Of a DNA stretch of 64,000 bases, positions 18,235-26,103 are shown piece after piece. The stretch is from Amycolatopsis sp. WQ 127309 (GTDB lineage Bacteria; Actinomycetota; Actinomycetes; Mycobacteriales; Pseudonocardiaceae). Made by a program: the position numbers and the translations under genes. The notes below the pieces were generated by a model, which did not search any database, was not told where the DNA came from, and saw nothing but the letters and a program-made list of their open reading frames with translations. Each line of letters starts with the position of its first letter. Position 1 is the first letter of the stretch. The stretch spans positions 9,003,001 to 9,067,000 of the forward strand of contig NZ_CP095481.1 of the NCBI RefSeq assembly GCF_023023025.1. Reading direction: 5' to 3'.

Positions 18235-18617
18235 GAACGTGAATGCTGCGCCGGGATGAGCCGGACCACCTCCGTCATCCCGAACAGCTCGGTCAAGTCC
18301 AGCCGCTCGAGGACCCGCCGGACCGCCGGTGAGGAAACCAGGGTCAGCTCGATCGACGCCTCCCGGCAGTGCCGCTCCAAGGTGAGCAACACCGTGATGC
18401 CGCACGCGGACAGGAAACCCACCCCGCTCAGATCGACGAGCACCAGGTACAGCGGTGTCCGGCAGAGTGCGTTCAGCTCGTCGGCCAACCGGGGCGCGGT
18501 GACCAGGTCGATGTCCCCGCGGACGGTCACGACCGCCGCACCGGGACGCGGATGACGGGACGTCACGTCCAGCAACGAACGACCGTCGGTGTTGTTGATG
18601 GTGAAAGAACGAGCCAT
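18231..18617 (-). CDS. STAS-domain anti-anti-sigma-like protein
   Basis: 128 residues, one STAS domain: AVVTVRGDIDLVTAPRLADEL, then LVLVDLSGVGFLSACGITVLL. The usual phospho-acceptor loop (FxDSSG) reads FLSACG, so the aligned serines are Ala and Cys; if aligned correctly it cannot be switched by phosphorylation in the usual way. It may bind an anti-sigma kinase constitutively or have another partner. The ATG at 18617 follows GGGGAG. No promoter of the SigB type was found just upstream. Confidence 0.82.
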   Translation of the reverse strand: MARSFTINNTDGRSLLDVTSRHPRPGAAVVTVRGDIDLVTAPRLADELNALCRTPLYLVLVDLSGVGFLSACGITVLLTLERHCREASIELTLVSSPAVRRVLERLDLTELFGMTEVVRLIPAQHSRS

Positions 18618-18851
18618 CGTGGCTCCCCATGCTCGAAATCCGAGGCTACCGGCAGGCGGGGGCTAGGCCAGGCGAAACCGTGATGTGACTGTCTGCTCAA
18701 CCACGTAAGGCCACCATAGCCTTCGCCATCCACTCGAACAACCGCTTCGCCGGCAGCCCGGGACCGAGGCGCTCATCGCCCGGCGCACGGCCTTGACCAG
18801 GCCATAGGCAGCCGGCCGCCCCTTCGGCTCTGTTCTCAGGCCACGCGCGCG

Positions 18852-19076
18852 TCAGCCGAACAGGTCGAAGGCCCGCAGCAGGAAGAACGCGGCCGCCCCG
18901 GCCACCATCAGGCCGATGATCACGAGCGCGAGCACGGGGATCGTCCGCGACGGCATCGGCTGCGGATGCGACAGCCCCGACGTCTGCCCGGCGTCGGGTG
19001 GGGTGTCTCCCGGCTGCACCGAGCCGCCCGGCTCCAGACCCGGCACGTCGTCGGGCTCCGGCCCCGGCGCCGTCAC
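18852..19076 (-). CDS. DUF6480 small membrane protein
   Basis: 74 residues: an acidic, Pro/Gly-rich N-terminal half (PGLEPGGSVQPGDTPP, then TSGLSHPQP) followed by one membrane helix (IPVLALVIIGLMVAGAAAFFLL) and a short tail. This is the DUF6480 pattern known from actinobacteria; function unknown. GTG 19076 overlaps the SDR stop (GTGA) and has GGAGAA upstream, so it is translationally coupled as the last gene of the operon. Confidence 0.78.
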   Translation of the reverse strand: MTAPGPEPDDVPGLEPGGSVQPGDTPPDAGQTSGLSHPQPMPSRTIPVLALVIIGLMVAGAAAFFLLRAFDLFG

Positions 19077-20023
19077 GAGCTTCTCCGGGATCCGTCGATC
19101 GTCCGAGCGGGCTGCTGCATCGGTACCACCTGTTCTGGTGAAGGCGACGGCCAATGGCCGTGCACCCTTTCCCGGCCGGGCACCGGCTGGTGCACGGTGC
19201 CCGGTGTCGGTCGCACGCGCGTACGCGTGAGGGCGGCCAGCCGGAACAGCGGGCCGACCAGCCGGTCGTAGATCCGCGGCAGGAGCCGGAATCCGGCGAT
19301 GATGAGCGGGTTTCCCGGGCCGACCGGCACGGACACGTGCCGGCGGGGCCGGTCGGCCAGCCGCACGATCGCCGCGGCCACCCGTTCGGGAGCCAGGACC
19401 GGCCACGGCGGCCGCGCGGCCCGGCCGGAGTAGTTGGCGGCCTGGTAGTAGACGGGCGTGTTGATGCTGCCGGGGCTCACGACGCAGACGTGCACACCCG
19501 GTTCGTCGCGGGTCTCCTGCTGCAGGGTGCGCAGGACGGCCCGCTGGCCCCACTTCGCGACCGCGTAGGCGCCCATCTGCGGGACGGTGACCGAGCCCAG
19601 CAGCGAGTTGACGCCGATGAACGCGCCCGCGTGCTGCCGGCGCAGGACCGGGAGCACCGCCCGGGCCAAGTGGAGCGTGCCGTGCACGGCGGTGTCGACG
19701 ACGGCCGTGAACACGTCCGCCGGCATCGCCTCGATGGTGCCGTACCCCATCACCGTGGCCGTGTGCACGACGACGTCGATCCGGCCGTGGCGGTCCAGGA
19801 CCCGCGCGACGATCCGGCCCGCCGCGGCCGGGTCCGCGATGTCCTCGGCCACGGTGTCCACCGCCCCGGCTCCCGCGACGCGGCACGCGGCTTCCGCGCT
19901 CTCGAGCGCTTCGGCGCTGCGCGAGACCAGAACCAGGTGCTCGCCGCGGCCGGCGAACGCGATCGCGGTGGCCAGCCCGATCCCGCTGCTGGCGCCGATG
20001 ACGGCCACGACCCGCCCGGTCAC
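19073..20023 (-). CDS. Short-chain dehydrogenase/reductase
   Basis: 316 residues. The Rossmann motif VIGASSGIGLATAIAFAGRGE is near the N-terminus (TGxxxGIG variant), with the catalytic Ser in GVNSLLGS and YAVAK for Tyr/Lys. The C-terminal 80 residues extend beyond the classical 250-residue SDR and include HVSVPVGPGNPLIIAGF, as in membrane-associated SDRs of the DltE/YqjQ kind. It reduces or oxidises an alcohol/ketone with NAD(P); substrate unknown. GTG 20023 overlaps the alcohol dehydrogenase stop, so it is coupled to it. Confidence 0.87.
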   Translation of the reverse strand: MTGRVVAVIGASSGIGLATAIAFAGRGEHLVLVSRSAEALESAEAACRVAGAGAVDTVAEDIADPAAAGRIVARVLDRHGRIDVVVHTATVMGYGTIEAMPADVFTAVVDTAVHGTLHLARAVLPVLRRQHAGAFIGVNSLLGSVTVPQMGAYAVAKWGQRAVLRTLQQETRDEPGVHVCVVSPGSINTPVYYQAANYSGRAARPPWPVLAPERVAAAIVRLADRPRRHVSVPVGPGNPLIIAGFRLLPRIYDRLVGPLFRLAALTRTRVRPTPGTVHQPVPGRERVHGHWPSPSPEQVVPMQQPARTIDGSRRSS

Positions 20024-21207
20024 GGGTGGAGCACCACCTTGACGCAGCCGTCGTGCTTGTCGCGGAACATCTCGTAGCCGTGCGCGGCCTCGGCGAGCGG
20101 CAGGTGGTGCGTGGTGAGGTCCAGCGTGCCGAGCGGGTCGGCCGGGTCGAGCACGAGCGGGAGGATCTCGTCGGTCCACCGGCGCACGTGGGCCTGGCCC
20201 ATGCGCAGCTGGATGCCGCGGTCGAACATCTCCATCATCGGCATCGCGTCGACCTCGCCGCCGTACACGCCGGACACCGACGCCGTCCCGCCGCGCCGCA
20301 CCCCCTTCAGGGCCGCGTGCAGCGCGTCGAGCCGGTCGACGGCCAGTCTGTCGGTCACCTTCCGCGCGACCGCGTCGGGGAGCAGCCCGGTGGCCTTCTG
20401 GGCCGCGGCGACGAGCCGGCCGCCGTGGGCTTCCATCCCGACGGCGTCGATCGTGGCGTCCGGGCCGCGGCCGTCGACCATGTCGATCAGCGTGGCGGCG
20501 ACGTCGTCGACGTCGTCGAGGTTCACGGGCTCGGCGCCGTACCGCGCGGCGAGCGCGAGGCGTTCGGGGACCCGGTCGACGCCGATGATCCGGCCGGCGC
20601 CGAGGTGCGCGGCGATGCGGACGGCGAACTGCCCGACCGGGCCGAGGCCGAGCACCGCGACCGTGCCGCCGGGTGGCACGTCGGCGTAGCGGACGGCCTG
20701 CCACGCCGTCGGCAGGATGTCGGACAGGAACAGGAACTGCTCGTCCGGGGTGCCCTCGGGGACGACGATCGGCCCGAACTGGGCTTGCGGCACGCGCAGG
20801 TACTCGGCCTGGCCGCCGGGCACGGAACCGTAGAGATCCGTGTAGCCGAAGAGGCTCGCGCCTTTGCCGTGTTCGCGGACCTGGGTCGTCTCGCACTGCG
20901 CGAACAGGCCCCGGCCGCACATCCAGCAGTGCCCGCAGGAGATGTTGAACGGCACCACGACCCGGTCTCCCACGGACAGGTGCCCGGCGGCGCCGGAGCC
21001 GACTTCTTCCACGACCCCCATCGCCTCGTGCCCGAGGACGTCACCCGGCTTGAGGTACGGGCCGAGCACGCCGTAGAGGTGCAGGTCGGAGCCGCAGATC
21101 GCGGTCGAGGTGACTTTGATGATCGCGTCGGTCGGCTCCTCGATGCGCGGGTCCGGTACGTCGGCGATCTCGACTTTTTCGTTGCCTTGCCAGGTCAGTG
21201 CTTTGAT
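20020..21207 (-). CDS. Zinc-dependent alcohol dehydrogenase, non-canonical start
   Basis: About 395 residues, medium-chain (ADH/glutathione-independent formaldehyde dehydrogenase-like) family. Catalytic Cys in TSTAICGSDLHLY, GHEAMG glutamate/His region, structural zinc lobe CGHCWMCGRGLFAQC, and NAD-binding VLGLGPVGQFAV. The conserved N-terminus IKALTWQGNEKVEIADVPD is present in frame, yet no ATG, GTG or TTG precedes it before a stop. The natural start position is an ATC (21207-21205) preceded by GAGGAG. The first GTG (21069) would remove the catalytic cysteine. So either ATC initiates or the base is an error. It lies 22 nt after the hydrolase. Confidence 0.85.
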   Translation of the reverse strand: MKALTWQGNEKVEIADVPDPRIEEPTDAIIKVTSTAICGSDLHLYGVLGPYLKPGDVLGHEAMGVVEEVGSGAAGHLSVGDRVVVPFNISCGHCWMCGRGLFAQCETTQVREHGKGASLFGYTDLYGSVPGGQAEYLRVPQAQFGPIVVPEGTPDEQFLFLSDILPTAWQAVRYADVPPGGTVAVLGLGPVGQFAVRIAAHLGAGRIIGVDRVPERLALAARYGAEPVNLDDVDDVAATLIDMVDGRGPDATIDAVGMEAHGGRLVAAAQKATGLLPDAVARKVTDRLAVDRLDALHAALKGVRRGGTASVSGVYGGEVDAMPMMEMFDRGIQLRMGQAHVRRWTDEILPLVLDPADPLGTLDLTTHHLPLAEAAHGYEMFRDKHDGCVKVVLHP

Positions 21208-21229
21208 GACGGCTCCTCGGTGGTGGGAT

Positions 21230-21913
21230 TCAGACGACGGCGAAGGACTCGCCGGTCAGGACGCGGCCCAGTGGGGTCCGCGGGTCCGCCGGAGGACGGG
21301 ACAGCAGGGTCGCGACGGCGAATTCGGCGGCTAATCCGTCGAAGGTCCGGTGCCGGCGCAGCATCGCGTGCCCGCCGTCGCGCACTTCGATCACGCCGAC
21401 CCGCGCGGTGCGGGCGAGCCGCCCGGCCGCGGCGCGCGCTCGCTGCGAGTTGGCGACACGATCGGCCGCGCCGTGCACGAAGAGGATCCGGCGGCCGGAC
21501 GCGTCGACGTCACCGTCGCCGGGGTGGACCCACGGAGCGAGGGCCACGACGCAGCGGACGTCGTCGTGGCCGGCGCTCAGGATCGCCGCCCGCCCGCCGA
21601 GCGAGTGTCCGATCAGGCCGATCGGCGTCCCGGGCGGGAGCTGTTCCCGGAGCTGTCCCAGTGCCCAGCGGACGTCGTCGACCGGGCTGGGGATGCCGTC
21701 CCAGCCGCGCACGGAGTTCAGCAGCCGCCACACCGCCAGCCGCCCGCGGCCGGCGTGCGCGACGCGACGCGCGGTCGGGATCAGGCGCACCACCGACAGC
21801 TGCGCCGGGCTCACCGGCACACCGCCGCCGCGGCTGCCCCCGCCGTGCAGCACCAGCACCGCCGCGGCGGGAGACCGTGGGATCCGGGTCGGAACGAGAC
21901 GAGCGGCCGGCAC
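21230..21913 (-). CDS. Alpha/beta hydrolase
   Basis: 227 residues. Oxyanion region AVLVLHGGGSRGGG, nucleophile elbow GLIGHSLGGRAAIL (Ser), acidic residue in ILFVHGAADRVANS, and histidine in VRDGGHAML, a complete catalytic triad. No signal peptide, so probably cytosolic esterase or dienelactone-hydrolase-like. GTG 21913 has GGAGG at 21919-21923; a TTG at 21955 is the other possibility. It is the first gene of the hydrolase, dehydrogenase, SDR, DUF6480 operon and is preceded by a strong SigB-like promoter. Confidence 0.82.
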   Translation of the reverse strand: MPAARLVPTRIPRSPAAAVLVLHGGGSRGGGVPVSPAQLSVVRLIPTARRVAHAGRGRLAVWRLLNSVRGWDGIPSPVDDVRWALGQLREQLPPGTPIGLIGHSLGGRAAILSAGHDDVRCVVALAPWVHPGDGDVDASGRRILFVHGAADRVANSQRARAAAGRLARTARVGVIEVRDGGHAMLRRHRTFDGLAAEFAVATLLSRPPADPRTPLGRVLTGESFAVV

Positions 21914-21970
21914 TGGCACCTCCAAGCCCGGGTGTGGCCGGTCTTGGCTGATCAACCGGTTCCGGACCGC

Positions 21971-21995
21971 TTACCCTCGCCCGCCGCCGACAAAC
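21971..21995 (-). promoter_or_regulatory. SigB-like promoter for hydrolase-ADH-SDR-DUF6480 operon
   Basis: Minus strand: GTTT (21995-21992), 15-nt spacer, GGGTAA (21976-21971). An excellent SigB/SigF-type match; transcription would start near 21963, giving a short leader to the GTG at 21913. Confidence 0.6.
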
Positions 21996-22084
21996 GGCCG
22001 GCCGCCGACTTCCCGGTTCGAAGGCTGAAGATCAGCCGATCGGTGAGGTGCTGGTGACCGGCCCGTCCCCGGTGCCCCGGCGTC

Positions 22085-22210
22085 ATCCACCGGCCCGAGG
22101 AGCATCCGAACGGCCTGCCCGCCGAAACGTTCGCCGAGCGGTTCGGCGAGGACCTGCTCGTGATCTTCGTGTTCCACGGCTGTCCCTCCGCGGCTTACGA
22201 CGTGCTGCGC
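22085..22210 (+). pseudogene. Phosphoketolase fragment
   Basis: One frame reads RPEEHPNGLPAETFAERFG, then LLVIFVFHGCPSAAYDVLRAK, which resembles the C-terminal region of D-xylulose-5-phosphate/fructose-6-phosphate phosphoketolase (HPHGLsdeeF...vvFAfHGYPsavhqLl). The upstream and downstream parts of the roughly 800-residue enzyme are absent, and the frame loses similarity after about 22200. I read it as the relic of a mostly deleted gene. Confidence 0.6.
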
Positions 22211-23535
22211 GCCAAACCGAAGCGGCTTGGTCACCGAATCACCACTGAACGATCCGTTCGAGTTGCCGCTCCAGACCCCAGCGGCCCCCATGGGAATGCT
22301 GGAGTCCGCTGTGAAAACTCGTTCCACCTCGGAAAATCATCTCGCGCAAGCTCTTCCGCCGGGGAAAGAAGCCGGCATCGAACGAGGCTTGGGCCGGCGA
22401 CGGACATCACGTGTGAGCGCGCAACGATCGGCGCAGCCGTCCGGCTGGGCGGATCGCTGGGCCCTCGACTTGCTGGAGTCTCCCTGCAACACCCGGGAAG
22501 AGCGTCGTCAGGATGCGTCCGGCCGTCATCCCGGACGCTCTTGGTGGCGGCCGATCACCGGGTTTCTCGCCGGCCGCCGGCCGAAGCCGGGTACCGGTGC
22601 TTGACGAAGGCAAAGCCCGCCGCGAAGTCGAGCACGACCGGCAGAGGCACCGACCAGGCCGGGTGCCCGGCGGATCATGCACGCAGTACCGGAACGTTTT
22701 CTGGTTGGTGATCAGCACCTTTCGGCGACCCTGCGCACGGGTCCGGTGGCGTGATCGGCAGCGCGACGGCGCGGTGAACGCTCGAGGACGACGGTTCGAA
22801 GCCTTCCCTGTGGAGGGCCCGGGCGAGAGCGGCTCCGAGGCCGGACTTGGTGGGAAATTTGCCGTCGAGCGTCTTGACGCTCCCCAACCGACGCGGTTTA
22901 CTGTCAGTTGCCTCGATGGAACCGGTTCCGCGGCCGCCACCTGGACCACTCCAGCATCTCGGGTTGGTTGATGCTCCACTGCCTCGAACGTCATACCCGT
23001 CAGGTCACTCACGGGGCATGACCAAGCTTCAGTGGCAGGTCTGCTACATCACCCGAATGCCGATGCGAGCGGTGCGCTCGCCTCGGCATCGTGACGCGCG
23101 TAGCGCGCGGCACGATGGATCACGACTGACCAGGTGGGCTCGATGAGATCAAAGACGTTCTCCCGACCACGACGCGCCACAGCACCCTCGAGCGCAGCCG
23201 CGGGTGTTCCCGTCGCCTGCGTGTTTACCCCGTGTCCGCAAGAACGAGTCGTTGCCGCAGGACGCACCCCCCGGTTCCGTTTCACGGTTGATCGCGTTCG
23301 CCGACGCGAGCGGCGGCACCACGGAGCCTAGGCACCCGAGACGATCCGGTGCCACTGCGACGATCGCGAGATCGGCGGCCACGGATGCGTGAAGCGCATT
23401 GCCTTGATCCGGACCTTTGTCAGACGTGACTGTTCGGTGCGTCTGATCTTCTGTTCGAATGTTTCGAAGAAGTGCCGCTTGAGCCTGACCTAATTGAGCT
23501 GACAGAGTTTCGACAGCGAAAGCAGGGATGTTCAC
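22211..23535. other. Gene-poor stretch of about 1.3 kb
   Basis: No gene I can support on either strand; several 60-200 codon frames exist but with erratic codon use and no recognisable family. GC is visibly lower towards 23.4 kb. A T-loop-like GGTTCGAAGCC (22793-22803) does not fold into a tRNA. Two overlapping hairpins lie at 23057-23117. With the phosphoketolase relic this looks like a deletion/decay zone. Confidence 0.5.
23057..23117. repeat. Two overlapping intergenic hairpins
   Basis: Hairpin 1: arms 23057-23071 and 23075-23089, 14 of 15 pairs, loop GTG. Hairpin 2: outer arms CATCGTG (23087-23093) and CACGATG (23111-23117) enclosing a CGCGC/GCGCG inner stem. They share three bases (23087-23089), so they may be alternative folds. 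No T-tract follows, so a simple terminator is unlikely. Confidence 0.55.
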
Positions 23536-24573
23536 ATGCGAAGTATGTTGAATCGGGCTGGTTGCCGACCTCGGCAGTCCCGGCTTCGGACCCGGGCCGT
23601 CCTCACCGCGGCCCTCGCTCTGGCGCTCGCCGGGAGTACGGCCTTCGTGGCCGGTGCGAGCGAAACCGGCGGACCGGGGTCCGCTGCGGCCGGAGCTTCG
23701 GGCAACTCCATCGCGGCGGATGCCGGCTGGGTGGATGTGGACCAGGCCCGGTACCAACGCGAACTGGCCGACTACCAGGGCATCGTGCCGCCGCCGGTGC
23801 CGGCCGGGACGACGAGGGTCCCCGAGTTCCACACCGACTGCACGATCGCGAACGAAGCCAAGGACGACGCGATCATCTTCCCCGGCCTGTCCGGCGCCTC
23901 TCATATGCACACGTTCTTCGGGCCGAGGAACGACGCCTTCATGACCACGGAAACGCTTCTCGCCGCCGGGTCGACGACGTGCAACTCCCTGGGTGACAAC
24001 GCCGCTTACTGGGTACCGCAGCTGCAGAGGAACGGTGTGGCCGTTCCGTTCAAGAGCATGCGCATCTACTACGGTTCCCGGGTCACCGACCCGTCGGCCG
24101 TCCGGCCGTTCCCGCCCGGGCTGGTGATGGTGCAGGGTGACGCCAAGCTGCAGGTACCCACCCCGAAGGGGCAGGGAAACCAGTTCTGGTGCGCGGGCAG
24201 TGCCGAGGTCGGGCGGAGCGCCGACGGGAACTGGCCGGTGTGCGCCCCCGGCGGGAACCTGATCTTCCAACTCCCGTTCAAGGATTGCTGGGACGGCAAG
24301 CACATCGACTCGCCCGACCACAAGTCGCACATGGGGGACCCGGTCGCCGGCAAGTGCCAGGGAGCCTACCCGGTCGCGGTGCCGAACCTGTCGTACATGG
24401 TCAACTACGACATCCTGGGCGGCGACGGCCTCGCGCTGTCGTCCGGAATGGCGTCGTCGATGCACGGTGACTTCATGAACGGCTGGGACCACATCAAACT
24501 GGCCGCACTGGTCAAGACCTGCCTGAACCAGAACGCGAAGTGCGGGACCACGCCGAGCTTCACCGGCGGCTGA
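23536..24573 (+). CDS. Secreted DUF1996 protein
   Basis: 345 residues. Signal peptide: Arg-rich start (RAGCRPRQSRLRTR) then LTAALALALAGSTAFVAGAS, cleavage near residue 42. The mature protein carries the DUF1996 hallmarks: FHTDCTIANEAKDD, SHMHTFFGPRNDAF, GDNAAYWVPQL and IDSPDHKSHMG, with several cysteines suited to disulphides. DUF1996 occurs in secreted proteins of actinomycetes and fungi; activity unknown. ATG 23536 has AGGGA at 23524-23528. A strong hairpin terminator follows at 24588. Confidence 0.87.
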   Translation: MRSMLNRAGCRPRQSRLRTRAVLTAALALALAGSTAFVAGASETGGPGSAAAGASGNSIAADAGWVDVDQARYQRELADYQGIVPPPVPAGTTRVPEFHTDCTIANEAKDDAIIFPGLSGASHMHTFFGPRNDAFMTTETLLAAGSTTCNSLGDNAAYWVPQLQRNGVAVPFKSMRIYYGSRVTDPSAVRPFPPGLVMVQGDAKLQVPTPKGQGNQFWCAGSAEVGRSADGNWPVCAPGGNLIFQLPFKDCWDGKHIDSPDHKSHMGDPVAGKCQGAYPVAVPNLSYMVNYDILGGDGLALSSGMASSMHGDFMNGWDHIKLAALVKTCLNQNAKCGTTPSFTGG

Positions 24574-24587
24574 GAGCGACGGCAGGT

Positions 24588-24628
24588 GGCCGCCGTGCCG
24601 AGTCGTCCGATCGGCCGGCACGGCGGCC
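24588..24628 (+). terminator. Hairpin terminator after DUF1996 gene
   Basis: Perfect 13-bp inverted repeat (24588-24600 and 24616-24628) with a 15-nt loop, 14 nt after the stop. Actinobacterial terminators often lack a long U-tract, as here. Confidence 0.7.
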
Positions 24629-24759
24629 TTCGTCCCGGGCTTCAGGCAGAAATGATGGCCCACGCGTACTTCACGGTGCACCCGGCGCGGCCGAACGTCG
24701 AATGGTGACGGCTCGACGTCCGGCCTGATCGCGCCGGCGTGGCACCCCGCCGGGTGCCG

Positions 24760-25296
24760 CTACTGAACCAGCGCGGCGAGCCGGCCCTGTTCTTGCAGGA
24801 ATCGCGAAGCCAGGCTCACCGTCTGCGGTTCTTTGCCGGACGACTTCTCGCCGAGCGCCAAACGTCCCGTTTGGTCCAGGTGATCGCGCAGGCACTTCTT
24901 GAAGTAGTCGTCGAAATCCGCCTCGCGCAAAGCGCCGGCGTGCGTGATCTGGTTCGAGGAAACCATCCCCGGCATCTCCATCCCCTTGTGGGGGTTTTCC
25001 GCGGGGAGGCCGGCCTGATCGTGAAGCCGCCGCAGATCCGACAGCTCCGAATTCGTCGAAGCGCCGACTTTTTTGCCGAGGTCGCGGACAGCCGCGGATC
25101 CGGTGTGGCCGTCGACCAGGTTCAGCATCGGAACAAGCTGCTCGTCCATGGCTGTGGTGATCTCGATCCACGCGCGGTCCGTAGCGGTGAACGACGACAC
25201 CGCAGTGGAGGCGGATGCACTTGTGGATGGATTGCCGGTGGCGCAGCCACCGACGCATATCATGCCCATGATGCCCAATCCGAGAAAAATGCGCAT
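24760..25296 (-). CDS. DUF305-like lipoprotein
   Basis: 178 residues from ATG 25296. The lipoprotein signal MRIFLGLGIMGMICVGGC ends in a lipobox-like CVGGC, then a Ser/Thr-rich linker. The mature part is helical with FTATDRAWIEITTAMDEQLVPML, and HKGMEMPGM followed by HAGALREADFDDYFKKCL. Methionine/histidine-rich helical bundles of this kind are the DUF305 pattern, sometimes linked to metal handling. ATG 25314 or GTG 25335 would add 6 or 13 residues before the signal; none has a strong ribosome site. Confidence 0.72.
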   Translation of the reverse strand: MRIFLGLGIMGMICVGGCATGNPSTSASASTAVSSFTATDRAWIEITTAMDEQLVPMLNLVDGHTGSAAVRDLGKKVGASTNSELSDLRRLHDQAGLPAENPHKGMEMPGMVSSNQITHAGALREADFDDYFKKCLRDHLDQTGRLALGEKSSGKEPQTVSLASRFLQEQGRLAALVQ

Positions 25297-25440
25297 GCAC
25301 CGATTACAGGCCATGCCCGCCGGTGAAGTCAACACGCCGGCCGCTCAGCTCGTTCTGAATGGGCCATAGGGCTGAGCCGTTGAACGGTCGCAGCCGGATG
25401 GGGCGAAGATGGAACGACGCCTGACGCGGCAGGGACCTAT

Positions 25441-26103
25441 TCACCGGTCCGGCGTTCGCCGCGGTGGTGTGGTCAGCAGAGCTGTGATGCCGTCGACCAG
25501 GATTTCGCCGGTTTCGGCCCAGCCGGGAATGCCGGAACGGTCCCCCGCCTCGGCCAGTTCCGCTTCTCGTTCGGCGCACGTGTGGACGATGGCGTGCCGG
25601 GCCATCGCCGAGCGGGTGAGGATCGCGGGGTCGGCGGGATCACCGGCGTGCGCGGCCACCGCCTGCAAGGCCCGGTGCATCACGGGCGTCGACGTGGTGA
25701 CCGACAGCGCCGGCGCGCGCAGGACCGGGTCGCTGACGACGTGAGCGGCGAAGCGGGCGTAGTAGCTGGGGACGCCGAGCTCCGCGAGGTGCAGCGTCGT
25801 CGGCAGCACCAACGCGGCCACGTGGTCGCGCAGCCGCGCCGAACCCTCCGCCGCGGCCACCATCGCGGCCCGGATACGGTCCATCGCCTCGCCGTGCTCG
25901 CGCAGCACGGCGAGGATCACGTCCTCCATCGTGCCGACGTGGTAGGCGACCGCGGAGTTGTTGGCCTGTCCGGATTCCTGGGCGAGCCGGCGGCTCGACA
26001 CCTGCGCGACGCCGTCCTCGGCGATCAGCCGCTCCGCCGTCTCCAGCAGGCGAGCTCGGGTGGCCGCCGACCTCCCGCCGCCCGGCGGCCGCGGGCCCGT
26101 CAC
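25441..26103 (-). CDS. TetR-family regulator of the P450/SDR locus
   Basis: 220 residues. N-terminal HTH: ATRARLLETAERLIAEDGVAQVSSRRLAQESGQANNSAVAYH, a TetR fold with AxAYHVGTMEDVI in the recognition/linker region. The C-terminal ligand domain is about 90-215. GTG 26103 overlaps the P450 stop (GTGA), so regulator and P450 are coupled. The palindrome between P450 and SDR promoters is its probable operator, making it an autoregulated repressor responding to a P450 substrate. Confidence 0.85.
   Translation of the reverse strand: MTGPRPPGGGRSAATRARLLETAERLIAEDGVAQVSSRRLAQESGQANNSAVAYHVGTMEDVILAVLREHGEAMDRIRAAMVAAAEGSARLRDHVAALVLPTTLHLAELGVPSYYARFAAHVVSDPVLRAPALSVTTSTPVMHRALQAVAAHAGDPADPAILTRSAMARHAIVHTCAEREAELAEAGDRSGIPGWAETGEILVDGITALLTTPPRRTPDR

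Noticed and set aside
18618..18851. Possible transposase remnant between STAS and DUF6480 genes
   Set aside because: No DDE or HTH motif, no terminal repeats and no frame longer than 60 codons with good codon use.
22793..22803. T-loop-like GGTTCGAAGCC suggesting a tRNA
   Set aside because: The T-stem has a mismatch and no 7-bp acceptor stem or anticodon arm can be folded around it.
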